A DNA stretch of 64,000 nt from Tieghemiomyces parasiticus (Eukaryota; Kickxellomycota; Dimargaritomycetes; Dimargaritales; Dimargaritaceae). The translations under genes and the position numbers were made by a program. Every line of letters begins with the position of its first letter. Position 1 is the first letter of the stretch. Positions 13,801 through 25,900 of this stretch are shown piece by piece. The stretch spans positions 16,961 to 80,960 of the forward strand of contig JANBPT010000081.1 in NCBI GenBank assembly GCA_027575765.1, given 5' to 3'. The notes beneath the pieces were generated by a model, which saw only the letters and a list, made by a program, of their open reading frames with translations, searched no databases and had not been told where the DNA came from.

Positions 13801-16800
13801 GACGAGCTCTAACCTAGCTGCTCGGCACCGTCGGATCCGAATCAAACGTGGCGGCGGTCACTAGTAGGGCATCGTCGTGATAAACTGATAGGTTCATCTA
13901 ATAGACTTTGCCGTTCATCTTCAACCGAAGTGTGGGATATGTTGTTTACCACCGGAAGAGCGTGCGGGTGAGATGCTGTGCATATTTACCCAAATATGGC
14001 ACGGAGCCGGCCGTCTACAGCTTCATATTATGCTAGCTTCACGCGGGACCTCAGCGTACAACTGTGGATTCTGGGATGCACAACCACGCCAGTTCTGCAT
14101 TCTACCGTCTCCCATTCTCCTAACTTTTCTCAATGGCGCGGTTGTCACGCCAAAGTGAGGAGCCCACAATACCGAGCTACGTCATGGGTAGGTGGCGATG
14201 TTGTGCATCTTCAGTGGAAAAGTGCGAATGTGAGACACAGCTAGGGCATGGTTGCGTGGTCAGTCATTTCTGAAGTGATTGACAGCTTAGACAACACGAT
14301 AGATGGTCCAGCCCTTGCCATTAGAATTGGTCGGCAAAGTGAGGTGCCGGAAGCTTAGCGAGCCTATTGTGGTACAGCCGAACAGTACACAGAGGGCCGA
14401 AATTTTGCTACCGCTTTATGCTAGTCCCTCGCCCCTGCCGTATAGTTGTACTTCCCCCCTCCTTCCCCAATTATTATCGCCATATTGATTCTCTTCGGCA
14501 AGCGGTAGGTCAAAGGGATGTTATTGTAAAATTGAATATCTACTTAGGTTTCCAGGCAAATTACATTCTTAATGAGCGGTGGGTGTAACACGACCGTATG
14601 CCACGTTAGGGAAAGTTACTACCAATCGGACCCGTCGTGAAATAGCATTCATGAAGGGCCGCAATAATTCTACTATGCGGCCAAGGCGTGAGTCTACGGC
14701 GCATGGGAGGGGGTTTTCTAAAACTGACTCTGGAGACTAGAACCGCGCATCCTGAAGGTAGGTCATAATTCGGGAGTATGACATTCCAAAGGGCGTGGGC
14801 TTCTAGTAGTCACTGTGTATATTCACCCCACCTGCCTTACTACTATCGCTTACGGCGCTTCTTACGGATGCGCTGGTGATTCTTGAACCCGCAAGGCGGC
14901 GATAGCACTAGTTTTCACCCCTTCCAATTCCTCCTTTAGCACGCAAGGCTGTTCAACCTCCAGCTGACATTGGTTTGCCCTACATTCCGGTATGTATCCT
15001 ATTATCAAAGTTTGTAAACGGACGTTCAGATCGCGCACTTAAAGACTTTACAGTGTTGGCTGCGACGCCCGACAAGGGAGAGAACCAACCAATACCCCTG
15101 TATAGAATCGGACCGGCCAGCCCGCACCGCAGACTAGACAACACCAGTTGGACGGTCACTCTGGTTTACCTACTTCTCTCTGCCCTTAGCTGGTTGCTGA
15201 CTCTACCGACTAGAAGTTGGGGATCGGCTTTGATATCGCGCTCTATACCCCTTCATCGTCTATTAGGTTCGTGCAGCGGGTGATACCCTGATGGTACGTT
15301 TAGATTCACATAAGGTTTATAAGTGACAATGGACTCCACGGGGCTTTTATCGTAGCCAGGCCGACACGGTTCAATTCTACGCTGTGTCCCGGCTAGGATT
15401 CTCGTGTAAGGCCAGAAAAGGCTAAACTACTCGTTAAGGGGTTGGCAAAACGGCCCGACTATAATTATATTGGAAGTTGGCAACCAATCTGTGCCTTCAC
15501 GTACGTGCGGCTGTCTATCCTAAAAAAACTGAATCTCCCGTTAAACCACTCGTACAGTTAGTGCCCGGTGATTGGTGCGGCAACCCCAAATTTGCATATA
15601 GTTTTTTTTTGTACATGTTAAACCTCATCGACCGGTAATGTTCAGCGGTGTCGATAGACAATTCTGGGTGGCCGTGCCATCTTTCTGAAATGGACATTGT
15701 AGTCGCTACCTGAACCTCCCCTGAGCTACCTACCATACTCTTATTATGTTGTCACCACTGAGCTTTTCCCAACGCCGTTGACCGGCAGGGTCAGTTGCGG
15801 GTTTCTCGTCGTCTATGACTGTGTTTAGTGTCATTATTTTTCTGCTTCAATCACAGTACGTTGCTTGGCCCTTGCTCCAGGGTTGATCCTACCCTTACCC
15901 TATCAGCCGATTTCAGTAGAGCCTTTCATTTCGAAGAACAGGGGTTGACCGACTGACTCACTCGCTGCTTCGAACTAGTCAGTAACCGCCCCACAATTGC
16001 AAATGGTCTAAGCTCTCCACCTTTCTAGGGCGAGCGGCACTTGATCACTATCCAAGGGCTACCTACCCGATGCCCGGTAGGTGCACTGTCGGGGGGCTGC
16101 TTGCAAGATACCATCGGGTGATGAACTTCGACGCGCAGGATCACAACCTACAGAACGATCGGGGTACCAGATGAGTGTGAAATGAGCGGTCAGATCTGGA
16201 ATGGCACGAGATGAATCCAATCGTCTGGATTAACAATCCGCAATTGAATTGCCTTCGGATTTATTTGGTAATACGTTACACCGCGTTTCCAGCCCTATCT
16301 GGTCACCACCAAGCCGGACAAACCTAATTTCACCACCCAATTTTAACCGGTAACAGATTTGGGATAGGTCACGCTTAGAGACTGGACGATCTTCTGTCCA
16401 GTAGGATCGATTCCCCGGACAGCACTGACTTGATAGAGGCTGACCAGTACTACCGGAGAAGATGCCAAGACGATGGGGGAGTAACGGTCTTCATATCGAC
16501 TATTGGCCAATTTAGAAGGGTGAGTGGGTATGATTAGCAACCCCTCACCACGCTGTCCGGTCTCGTCCAGCGTGATGGCTCCCGCTTATTCCTGTAACGA
16601 GCGCCAAAGGGTGATCCCTACCTATTTGCCTGTATCGCCCAAGTTGAAGTACGCATGGGGAACGAGTGATCCCCTGAGGCGCACCAGCTGGAGAAGAAAA
16701 AGGGGCACATCCCGAGCCTCTGTGCTAGCCTGGGGTTGGCAAGGTATAGGGTTTCTGCCGACCTTCCGCTAGATGAACGCGACTCGCACCTTCTTCGCGC

Positions 16801-19800
16801 CTATTTACACTCACTCTGGCGTCGCCGTGCAGCTCACGATTCAGTCCGACACTCGTCGTTCTCCTCGCCACGCTGCGGGCCCTTTCTGTCTGGCCCCATC
16901 CGGGGCAGTGTCGAGTGTACCAATGGCGGCCCCTGGTACAGCAAACTGACTGGTAAGCTCACCATCCCAAGAGCTTCGGCGGGCTCGTGGACTTACTCAT
17001 TACCTCCGAAGGGGAAACGCATAGGTATTTTTGGGATATGTTTTTTCTAGTCATAGCCACAAGTGCCGCAAACTGCCCGTCATAACCTCGCATGTGTAGT
17101 ATACACTTCGCCTATACCAGTGTGTCGCCCACCCGCATCCCCTCCATGGTACCAACGTCGCTCTCTGTCCCAATTTACCCAATACGCCGGCTTTGAGAGC
17201 AATACCACCATACCTTGGATGATCGGCATCGGGGATTACCATGATGTCATTGACCCTTAAATAGTCCTAGGCAAATTATCAGAATGCCGCTGCTGAGGCT
17301 GAATACTTAGGCCTGGCGCGATAGTTGCTCAGTGGTAGTGTAGCTAACCCTTTCATGAGAGCCAAGTCATCACTGGAGGGGGGGCATTGATGGGTCTGTC
17401 GGCAGCCCACTTGTATTTGTGCAATGGGGGGGGGCTTCCTCGAAACGGTACTATACGGAGTGAGATGCAGCCCAACGAGGTTCCTTATACCACATAGTCG
17501 TTCGGTAACCACCCTATCCCGTTCATGAAATCGAACCTTAGACAAAAGACGGCCGTGGTGACCAATGGAAAGGAACCTGCTGCGCCAGTTGTATCTGGCT
17601 AAGTCTTATGAGACTTACTACTGAAATGCGACAGGTGTACTGTCCCCGCGTTTCACAAGACAACTGGTCGGCTGAAACCAACTCTAACCATCACGCATGG
17701 TCTGCACCATACGAGGCAAGGGGCGCCGATGCGGAGCCTTTCGGACTCCGGCCGTGTCATATTTCCAACGGCGAAGATTTGCTATGGCGTAGGCGCCGCC
17801 CTGCACCTATAGTCATAAATTACTGCAAGGCACCCTGATCTGCACGTTACTTTCCAGTTATTAAAAAAGAAAACGGACCGGCCGGCTAGTCACGGCTTCG
17901 CCGCGCGAGCAAGACGGATGGCGTAGCTACGGGTTTGAACCATAGAAACCGTCCGCCAGATTCTCTGCGGAGGACCGGAGATTTTCTGCTGGAAACGATT
18001 ACCACCAATGGCTGGCTAGAAAATGGCTGCCCACCTGTCTGGAAAGATGCACCTGGACTTCATTTAGAACTGCGCGCTTGACATCCATACAGAGACCCGT
18101 GTGAAGAATTTTTGCCACCGAAGGCTTACGGGCGCTGACAACCCCGTTGGTGAGCATCCCTGCCTCTAATGAGACTTCCTTTCTGCCATTAGGTCGGTAC
18201 AACCCATTCAACGATGTGCCAGATATTCAACCCCGAATGGACGCGGCCGCTGAAACCTGTAGGCTGGGTCGAATACCACAAGCTGCCTAGGTGACCTGAG
18301 CTCAGAACTAGCGCATGGTCAAGCGAGCATGGAGCGTGGGAATAGTACCGGATAATGATGGTAAATACCCGACCAAAAATGGCAAAATTGCTAAGGTATG
18401 TCAATCTCACGACCGTAACCATTCTTACTATTCCGCTTGGACCTGAAATCGTTTCTTCTCCTGTGCTGTTTCATCCGGGCGCTGGCCGTTCCCGCCCGCA
18501 CCAATTTGCATCGCTACCCTTAAACTTGGTTACCAAGTATAGAAATGTTGTGCCTACGGAAGATGATCAGACTCTCCGTGTTAATGCCATCTCTCCGTAC
18601 CTAATACCCCCCTTCACCTTCTCGGTATTCCTCCCTGACCTGCCCGCCCTATCTGCTTGGGTTGGGAAAGATCGACAGTTTCCAGGCTGTCACTAACTTC
18701 TGGCAGATATTTTTCTGAAACCAGAGCTTACATGCAAACGACGTGGCGAAGCTGTTGACTTGGTTGTCAGCGTTCACGGGCACGTCCTCCCTACTTCACG
18801 GACTCTCACGGGCATGGGACGAGACTCCGGTGCGATCAGTGGCTAGTCCATCAGTCACCCCGCAGGGCCCACCATGGCTGCCGGGCATCATCTCCCCGGC
18901 CATTCAGACGTTCCCCTCCCCTCCGCCCAAAAGGGAGTCCGGTCTTATCGTCTCGACCAGGTCACGAGCGGTCAACTGTCGTGGCATTCAGTCTGCTCCG
19001 AATGACCCGGGGGTAGGCCTTGTTACCATCACCGCCGGGACCACTGAATGGATCGGTAAAAAGAGGCAGGAGGTGCACCAATGCTGACTTTGTAGATCGT
19101 TGGGGGCTCTGTTGATCTGAACCGGCCATGTCTACCACGACCGCACCTTGAAACCCAGGAGACCGTTGCATGACCCCTCATGGTGAACGACACACATTTT
19201 CCCACCCATATCCCTAATCCTTACCCCGCCAAATATGCAAGGAAGGAAGGGAAAGCGAGGCAGGGCCCAACGATAAGGACGAATACAGCAGCCCTTCAGG
19301 GGCGGCGAGACGTTGCTTAACAGGTGGTATCGTAAGGAATAGATTTGGCCTCTCGTGGCACCTGCCAATGCAACGAACACTTGGGCCATAGGCGCGGCGC
19401 AGTCAACCACCTGTACGAAGCCCAGTGGCTACATCCCCATTCAGAGGCCGCTCCTGACCGACCAGGCCGTATTAAAAAAACGTGCATTGATTTGTTTCCA
19501 CCCTGGACTATGCAATCCCCCCCCCCGGAGGCCCCAGGGCTGAACTGGCTTAGCGTGCCCGCCCTAAATATAAACGAGGATGTCATGATCGTTTACTGGT
19601 AAACGGTCTTGCTTCCCCGTGAGGCAGAGAGGGAGCTGTCAGCCCACTATTACTACCTTGGTACAATAAGACAGGTTCTGTCGAAAATGTTATCTCATCT
19701 AGCTGTCCGCGTGAGTGGTTCCGATTATCGGTTGATCTAACTGTATAGAGGTAAGAAAGCCCGGCCCGGGGATTTTCGTCGAGGAACTTTCCCGTACTCG

Positions 19801-20300
19801 ACTGTTGAGGATTACTATCGAAAAATTTGGCCTCAGCCAGAAATTAGGGATCCCTCAGATGCCCAATCGTTAACTGTTAGGGTAATAGGGGTCGGAAATG
19901 ACCGTCACGATAATTGCAGTGGCAGTGGATACATACCCCGTGTAGTACGGACTTCGATATCCAGGAATGGGCTTGCTAAGGAAGTACGTGGACGTTTACG
20001 CTGGTGGAAGGGGGAGGGCGGCGACGATACCAGGGTCCGGAAAAATGGAGGACGGACAACGACATCGGAAAGGTATCGACGCCGCTACTGCGGTCGGTTG
20101 GCCAGGGTGTTTGGGCGGATTCTGCATCGCGTAAACGGCGCCGGCCAATTTATGCGGGAGCCATGGACCCGCACAGCCGTCGAACTGGGTAGAGCAGCGG
20201 GTCTCACCCCAGCGATGCAAACCGCGCAGGTTTCCGCCTTCCCAGTGGCTACCTCGCGCCCTAGTGCTGGGGACAGGGTCAGTTCGAATGAATTTGGGGG
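4801..20300. other. Long intergenic stretch, no gene supported
   Basis: About 15.5 kb without a credible gene. Open frames reach about 127 codons (for example 11077-11460, minus), but their neighbours in other frames are just as long and none carries a known motif. There are homopolymers of ten C (5224-5233) and eleven G (6770-6780) and a short ATC microsatellite near 5374-5386. No RNA gene, CRISPR array or recognisable transposase was found by reading. Very old transposon relics could still be hidden here. Confidence 0.55.
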
Positions 20301-21139
20301 TGGTGCGATTCACCATGGCCGTTCTCACCCTCTCCTGCCTTTCTATCGGCCTTGTCGCTGCAGTCACTTACGTGTCTCTCGACCCCATTATGAATGCTCG
20401 ACTTACGTCCCCTCCCCGGTTCGTTCGCCCACCCTTTTTTATTATTGGACGAATCTACCCTGTTTCCCGCTATTCTTGGCCACCCCTTCGCCCCGCGTCC
20501 GTTATACCGGCCATTCTCCTCTCTCGCCGCAACGCCTGTCGGTTAAGGCGCACTGTCAGCTTACTGCAACGCATTCGCCTCTACTCTCCGAATTCCTTTC
20601 TTCTCCTGGTGGGCAAGTGGGGAGGGAGTAATAACCTCCCTGCTGGGACCTGGATTTGCACTCGCCTGGACCTCCTACCTCCTATACACGCGACACAGTC
20701 CGGGAGACATCTGTATAAATACTTCCCTGTTTCCTCCCCTTCGTCGCCCACTATCTCCGAGTCTCAACCCAATTTCACCTTACCCCATCTCTCCCAAAAT
20801 ATTCCCTATAGCGCGTCCTAGAGACCCAACGCTACGTACTCCTTATTACAGTTTACCATTGCAATTGCCATATTACTACATAATTTGTACCTATCTACTA
20901 GCCCTTACTCAGCCCTGGTTTCGGACCGCGTCTATACCCTCCCCCTCGTAGCCAACTCTTCCACTGACTGCTTCCCTCCGGCTTCCGCCGAAGCCCCCCA
21001 TCGAACGCTCATCCACCGCAGTCTACACTCACCCTTGTGCCTACACCGGAGACGTGCATCCTGTCTGCGTGGAGACCGCCCATTGTTTACTGTCATCCAT
21101 CAGTTTACACATACACCTTTATTTTTTTGAAATCCTACC
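20301..21139 (+). promoter_or_regulatory. Pyrimidine-rich promoter and 5' leader of the zinc-finger gene
   Basis: From about 20300 the plus strand becomes strongly C+T rich and stays so up to the start codon at 21140. This resembles the long pyrimidine-rich leaders found upstream of many fungal genes. It contains a consensus TATA element (separate entry). Open frames at 20098-20631 and 20264-20821 follow from the scarcity of stop codons in C/T-rich DNA and are not called as genes. An untranslated leader or a 5' intron is possible, but no donor/acceptor pair can be fixed. Confidence 0.5.
20714..20721 (+). promoter_or_regulatory. TATA box upstream of the zinc-finger gene
   Basis: TATAAATA matches the TATA consensus, lies on the coding strand inside the pyrimidine-rich leader, and is 426 bases before the ATG. 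If used, it implies a 5' leader of nearly 400 bases. Confidence 0.45.
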
Positions 21140-22507
21140 ATGCTCAGCCAGGCGCTTGCCCACCGCTCCGCATCCCACAAGGAGATGAAGCACCCCTTCC
21201 TCACCAACGACCAGATCAATCAGGCACAGCGGTACATGAGCTCCGAGTCCCACATGGCGGTGTCCCCTTACCATACCAACTTCAACCACGCCGCCTACTC
21301 GCCCATGTTCCCCGGTGACCACGGAACCTCCAGTACACCGGCTGGCATGTACACAACCAGCCAGGGTCTATCGCTACCCACTTCAGGAGCTCCAGCAACA
21401 TCGATGGGTCTCATGCCGGCAGGTCTGGCCGTCACCCAGTCCCTTTCTGCGCCAATGATGCTATCCGCATCCGTCGGCGGCCAGCCCATGTCCAACCAAC
21501 ACAGCGGCAACGTCCGGCTCTTCCACGGTAGCGCCACTCTCGGACCCAGTCTACCAACCGCTAAGAACCCGGCCTCCCCACCCCACCCATCCCCGGCCAA
21601 CCCTTACGAGACCGACTCGCATGGGTCACCCTCAGTCATGTTCAGCCAGGGGAACTTTGTGGCCCTTCCTTACCAGCAGGTTATGGCGCACCAGGGCCAC
21701 ACCCTCAGCTCACCGACCGAGAATAGTTTTGTACCCTACCCCTCGATGGAGCCCCGGATGGAGGGGATGTCTGCTCAATACCCAGGATCGTTCAACTTTC
21801 CTTACGAGCTCCAACCGCCAATGGTCAACCCGTCCATGTCTTTTTCGTCCGACTACTCCGCCTCATCGCGCGACTCCACCGACAATTTTCCCGGTCACAC
21901 TGCTAGCATCGTGCACAACGGCCTCGGGTCCGAGTTTTCCGGTACCGTTAGCTCCACTGCCGGTGTGTCCGCCGGCTATCTCCATGAATCCATGAATGGC
22001 ACGGCCGAGAATGACTTCCCCGCCGGCGGGGGCACCTTGGCTAATGGTGGCCGGAGGCGCAAGCGCGGAGCCGACGCAATTGCCACTAGCGCCGAGGGCC
22101 GGACGCGCCGCGGGGGCCGAAGCAAGTGTAAGGGTCCGCGTGACCCAAAGGAGAAGCGGTTCGTATGTGATGTCGAAGGCTGCGGAGACCGCTTCAACCG
22201 TGCTGAGCACGTCCAGCGCCACTACAAGTCCGTCCACCTCAAGGTCAAGCCCTTTGCCTGTCCTGTGGTCGGTTGCGGTAAGTCCTTCTCCCGGACAGAC
22301 AACCTAACCCAGCACCGCCGTACGCACGAGAAGCCTAAAAAGATGAACAAAGAGCGCGAGTTCCACACGTCCTTCGTTAACCCTAGCCTTGACGTGCAGG
22401 CCAAGCAGGTGCAGGCTTCCGTCCACCACCCGCACCTACACCGAGTAGACCACGCCGTACAGGCCCAAAACCCTTACCTTCACTTCTCCGATGGTGGCCA
22501 GTGCTAA
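21140..22507 (+). CDS. Msn2/Msn4-like C2H2 zinc-finger transcription factor
   Basis: A 455-residue nuclear DNA-binding protein in one exon. Residues 1-300 are low complexity (Ser, Pro, Asn, Gly, Met, His), as in activation regions. A basic stretch near 300-340 (GGRRRKRG, then an [10 protein letters not shown] segment) is a likely nuclear localisation signal. Two adjacent C2H2 fingers follow: finger 1 with Cys343, Cys348, His361 and His366, and finger 2 with Cys374, Cys379, His392 and His396. The helices read [14 protein letters not shown] and [12 protein letters not shown], joined by a short linker ending KPFAC. This pair closely matches the C-terminal fingers of yeast Msn2/Msn4 (RSEHLKRH and RSDNLSQH), which bind the stress element CCCCT. 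That target is inferred from the fingers. In Msn2 the fingers are at the extreme C terminus, whereas here about 59 His- and Gln-containing residues follow. The ATG has a good context (CTACCATG). Confidence 0.92.
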   Translation: MLSQALAHRSASHKEMKHPFLTNDQINQAQRYMSSESHMAVSPYHTNFNHAAYSPMFPGDHGTSSTPAGMYTTSQGLSLPTSGAPATSMGLMPAGLAVTQSLSAPMMLSASVGGQPMSNQHSGNVRLFHGSATLGPSLPTAKNPASPPHPSPANPYETDSHGSPSVMFSQGNFVALPYQQVMAHQGHTLSSPTENSFVPYPSMEPRMEGMSAQYPGSFNFPYELQPPMVNPSMSFSSDYSASSRDSTDNFPGHTASIVHNGLGSEFSGTVSSTAGVSAGYLHESMNGTAENDFPAGGGTLANGGRRRKRGADAIATSAEGRTRRGGRSKCKGPRDPKEKRFVCDVEGCGDRFNRAEHVQRHYKSVHLKVKPFACPVVGCGKSFSRTDNLTQHRRTHEKPKKMNKEREFHTSFVNPSLDVQAKQVQASVHHPHLHRVDHAVQAQNPYLHFSDGGQC

Positions 22508-22960
22508 GTCAGAGAAAAAAAATGGTATTCCATTGGCTCAATGGCCGTTGCTGCCTTGTCGTACGCTCGTGCATCCACGCCTCCTAGTGTTAGCCGTTCC
22601 GCCGGGGCTTAAACGCTGGCCTCGGCCCGCCCTGGGGATTCGCTGTGCGTCTGCATCCTCATCCTTCATCTTCCTCACCCGTGTATGTACTCTATAGTCT
22701 TCCACTCCCCTTTCTCTATAATTAGCCTCGACCCTTTAATCTCCTCCCCGCATTGTGCCACCACAACCTTCCTTCATTCATTTCCTGTCTCACCTCCATC
22801 CATCCTTGGTCCGTATTATAGTCATTCGCGTTTATTCTTTACTCTGTCTCACCTAACTATCAGTGTCTCGTTGTCATACTTAACCGTTATAATCTTATGT
22901 AATGGCCCTCAATCGTCACTGCATTCTGTCACCTCATAACCCTTTTGGCCACCTCCTTGT
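22508..22960 (+). other. Pyrimidine-rich 3' flank of the zinc-finger gene
   Basis: C+T-rich DNA continues for about 450 bases past the stop codon and then returns to mixed composition. It probably covers the 3' untranslated region. No canonical AATAAA is seen in it; an ATTAAA lies further on, near 23048. Confidence 0.4.
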
Positions 22961-25900
22961 ATCTAGCAACTCGTGGTCAGTAGCGGTTAATATTTATCGT
23001 CCCCAACTGGTTCCCACGCCTTTCAATCCATCTGAACTCGCGGATTCATTAAAAACATCAGATTAACACTTCAACAAAGCCAATCGTCATCACGTTGGGC
23101 CACCATAACCGCCAATCGAACGCTTTGCACTTCTTCTGCTGTCTTGAGGTAGGAAAAAATTTGGGCTGAAAGGTCCGAGTGCCTATTCACATCTCGATTA
23201 CCTAGGATGGTCTCCCAGAGCTTTAATCCTGAGGGTACCACAGTGCGGCCTCTACTCTCAGCCGCGGCTGAAAGGGTTTTTCATTATTATGGGCAACGGT
23301 ATATTGTCAGCTTAAGGTGGCGGAGTTAAGATGACGCCATCATCAGTGTATGAGTATCCGTATTTACTGTGGGTCTGGTCAGATAGGACTTATTTCACTC
23401 TTCTAAAATTGGCTGTAAAACACCCATCGCGCAGCTTTCTCAGCACGTCTACCCTTCATCTTGGTCCGGAACGTCCATTCCAAATGTTTCGCCGGATTCG
23501 AGTGGGTAACCCACGCCACCGCCCGCCCACAACTAATTGCTTCTTTTCACCCACATAATCCACCCGTCTAGCGACCGTTGACCTTTCTGCCGGGATGACC
23601 AGTTTTCGTTCCCTTTATCCCTGCGGCGTTACGCCACTCTACCAACAGGCCAACGTTGATTCAGTGTAACTCACAATGGGTTCCGCGGCCGACTACTAGT
23701 CCCATCCGATTCGATTAAACCTTCTGTGGACAGCGGTTCAACACAAAGTGCATATCCATAGACATGTACACGCACATGTACAGTCTCGCATCCTTGGCAT
23801 ACCGTGGTTTCGTCCTGCCGCTATAGGCAGGTCACCCGATCCACTGGTTTCCTTTTTTTCCCCTTCACACGCTTCCTCTCATTAAACACTAGCAGGGAAA
23901 ACGGTTGGAAATATGCCCCGTTTGGTAGAAGACCGTGCCACACGGCAGCCACGACCTGATGGTACCACACACCTTGTTCAATGCCCAGCGCGGGGGAACC
24001 GGGAGCTGGCTGTGGCTCAGGACTGTATGTTGGGACCCTAGTTGGACATTTCCCCGTTCCGCTTGGCTGGATAACTGGGAGTTTTACGGGCTGTACCGAA
24101 CGGCTTGACTGCCGGTTACCACAATCAACCAAAAACCTCCGTCTTGGGAGCTGCAGTGTTTCCGACGGCGGTGATAATTGAGCTACGCCAAGTCGTTCGT
24201 ATATGTGTGGTTTAGAGCGCCACGCGCATGGGCGCAGCGCCCAGTAAAGCAATCATTTAAGAGGGGTGGCTGACTTCTCTCGAATGGTACAGATACTTGG
24301 CGGAGCCAGCCGTGCCAATGGGGATGTATCGTGGAAGTGCCCGATCAGTAGCACGGCAACGCCCAGAATCCCAGTTCCCCTTCCTATCCATGCAATGGCA
24401 GCGAAGGCGACAGGTCATTTTTCTATAAGGTTTTCACATTCCCTTTCTTTGCCTACATATCGATTAGATGTGTGGAAAAATGAGCAGCTCGTGAAAACTT
24501 ACAGTTCGCTTACTTAGACGCTCATATTAGAAGGAGGCAATGGGCCAAGTGCTGCCGCGACCCAGATAGAAAATTATCAACTTTCCACACCCCGCCACTC
24601 TCATTTCACCTGTCTCGCTGGCACGCTATCTTTCGGATACTTTTGCTCTATCACATAAGGCCGGCAGGGAGGGGGGTTGTATGACGCTGTCGCATGTCGC
24701 GCTCTATGCGCTGAGGTTCTTGTATCGTTGGCCACCGCCCTTCTGCCCCTTTGACTCACAGTGGTCAGCAGAGGTCCCGACACCTTGGCCAGGTATTCTA
24801 TTCGCTCGAATTGGTGGCGGAGTGAGCACTAATCACCGTCGTCAGTGCGCCAAGGGCCTCTGCGTATGGCAGGACACTTTGGTCTCTGGTCAGTATACCG
24901 ATTTCACTGGAATGAATAGTCGAGGACGTGGCGGTTACTTGCCAAACCCTCCTGCTGGTCCTCAATTTTAGGGTTGCCGTACTTTTTAAGGGCAATAAGG
25001 ATTCGTCACAAGGGGGCTACTCGGACTGTGTCCGTCGGGGTCGAGTACCTCACCCCCTTCTTAACTGAGTGTACGCCGTCGACGTAGCAAGTACTAGAGA
25101 CATGCAAGCCCACCACCTCATCTTCTTTGACGATGCGATGCCTCGGTAGCCGGTCCCCTCGTGTCCCAATATTGGGCACATGATAGCGCGTCTACTCTGC
25201 TTTAGGAGCACACATGGCATATGGATCCAAGGGGTTCGGCATTCTTTGACCCCCTTTGCTCTCGGCAAGTCACAATGGGTTACTGCACGACCGCGGGGAC
25301 CACGTTGCTCCTCCTTTACCGATATTTTTAACCAACCCTGGTGCAAATAATCACGTCGGTTAGGCGACCATGGTATTCGTTGTTTTACCATACACTCTTT
25401 TTCGCTACACTCGTCCATACTTCCCTTCTAGCATTTGGCAGCGTCAATCTAGCCGCAGCTGCATGATTCGGGAATTGAACGAGTTTCCCAGCACCCTGCT
25501 ACTGTGTGCGTGGGATGATACCGCGGCTTCGGCTAGGTGGAACGACGCGGGTATTCTGTACTCCATCGGCTAAACCGCCTCGTTCACTTAAACTCTTCAG
25601 TCACGGATGGTGCATGTCCGGGGGTGTAGACCAAACCCCCCCCTGTCGCATTGGTGACTTCTCTAGGTTCATATTGTGTACTCTCAAGGATTGAACGGTT
25701 GACCGAAGGCGACCCAGGATATCGGCCTGGTGATTCCTGAGTATTCATCCGGGATCGACGTGGCTACGTCACTCTCCACTTTCCGCCACCAGTGAAATCA
25801 ATGAATGGCCAGATGGGGCCGAGGTTACCAGAGAAGCGCAGAAGAGGACGTTCAACATATATATTAGTGCATTTAATTCCCAACCGTTATAGTGTGCTTG

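Noticed and set aside
17928..17955. GGTTTGAACC resembling a tRNA T arm
   Set aside because: The stem encloses a nine-base loop, and no acceptor, D or anticodon arm can be paired around it.
20098..20821. Two overlapping plus-strand open frames of 177 and 185 codons before the zinc-finger gene
   Set aside because: They overlap in different frames within C/T-rich DNA poor in stop codons, have no recognisable domain, and run over the TATA element of the real gene.
20301..21139. CCCCT pentamers (stress-element-like) upstream of the zinc-finger gene, suggesting self-regulation
   Set aside because: The region is so C/T rich that several such pentamers are expected by chance. No spacing or conservation evidence is available.
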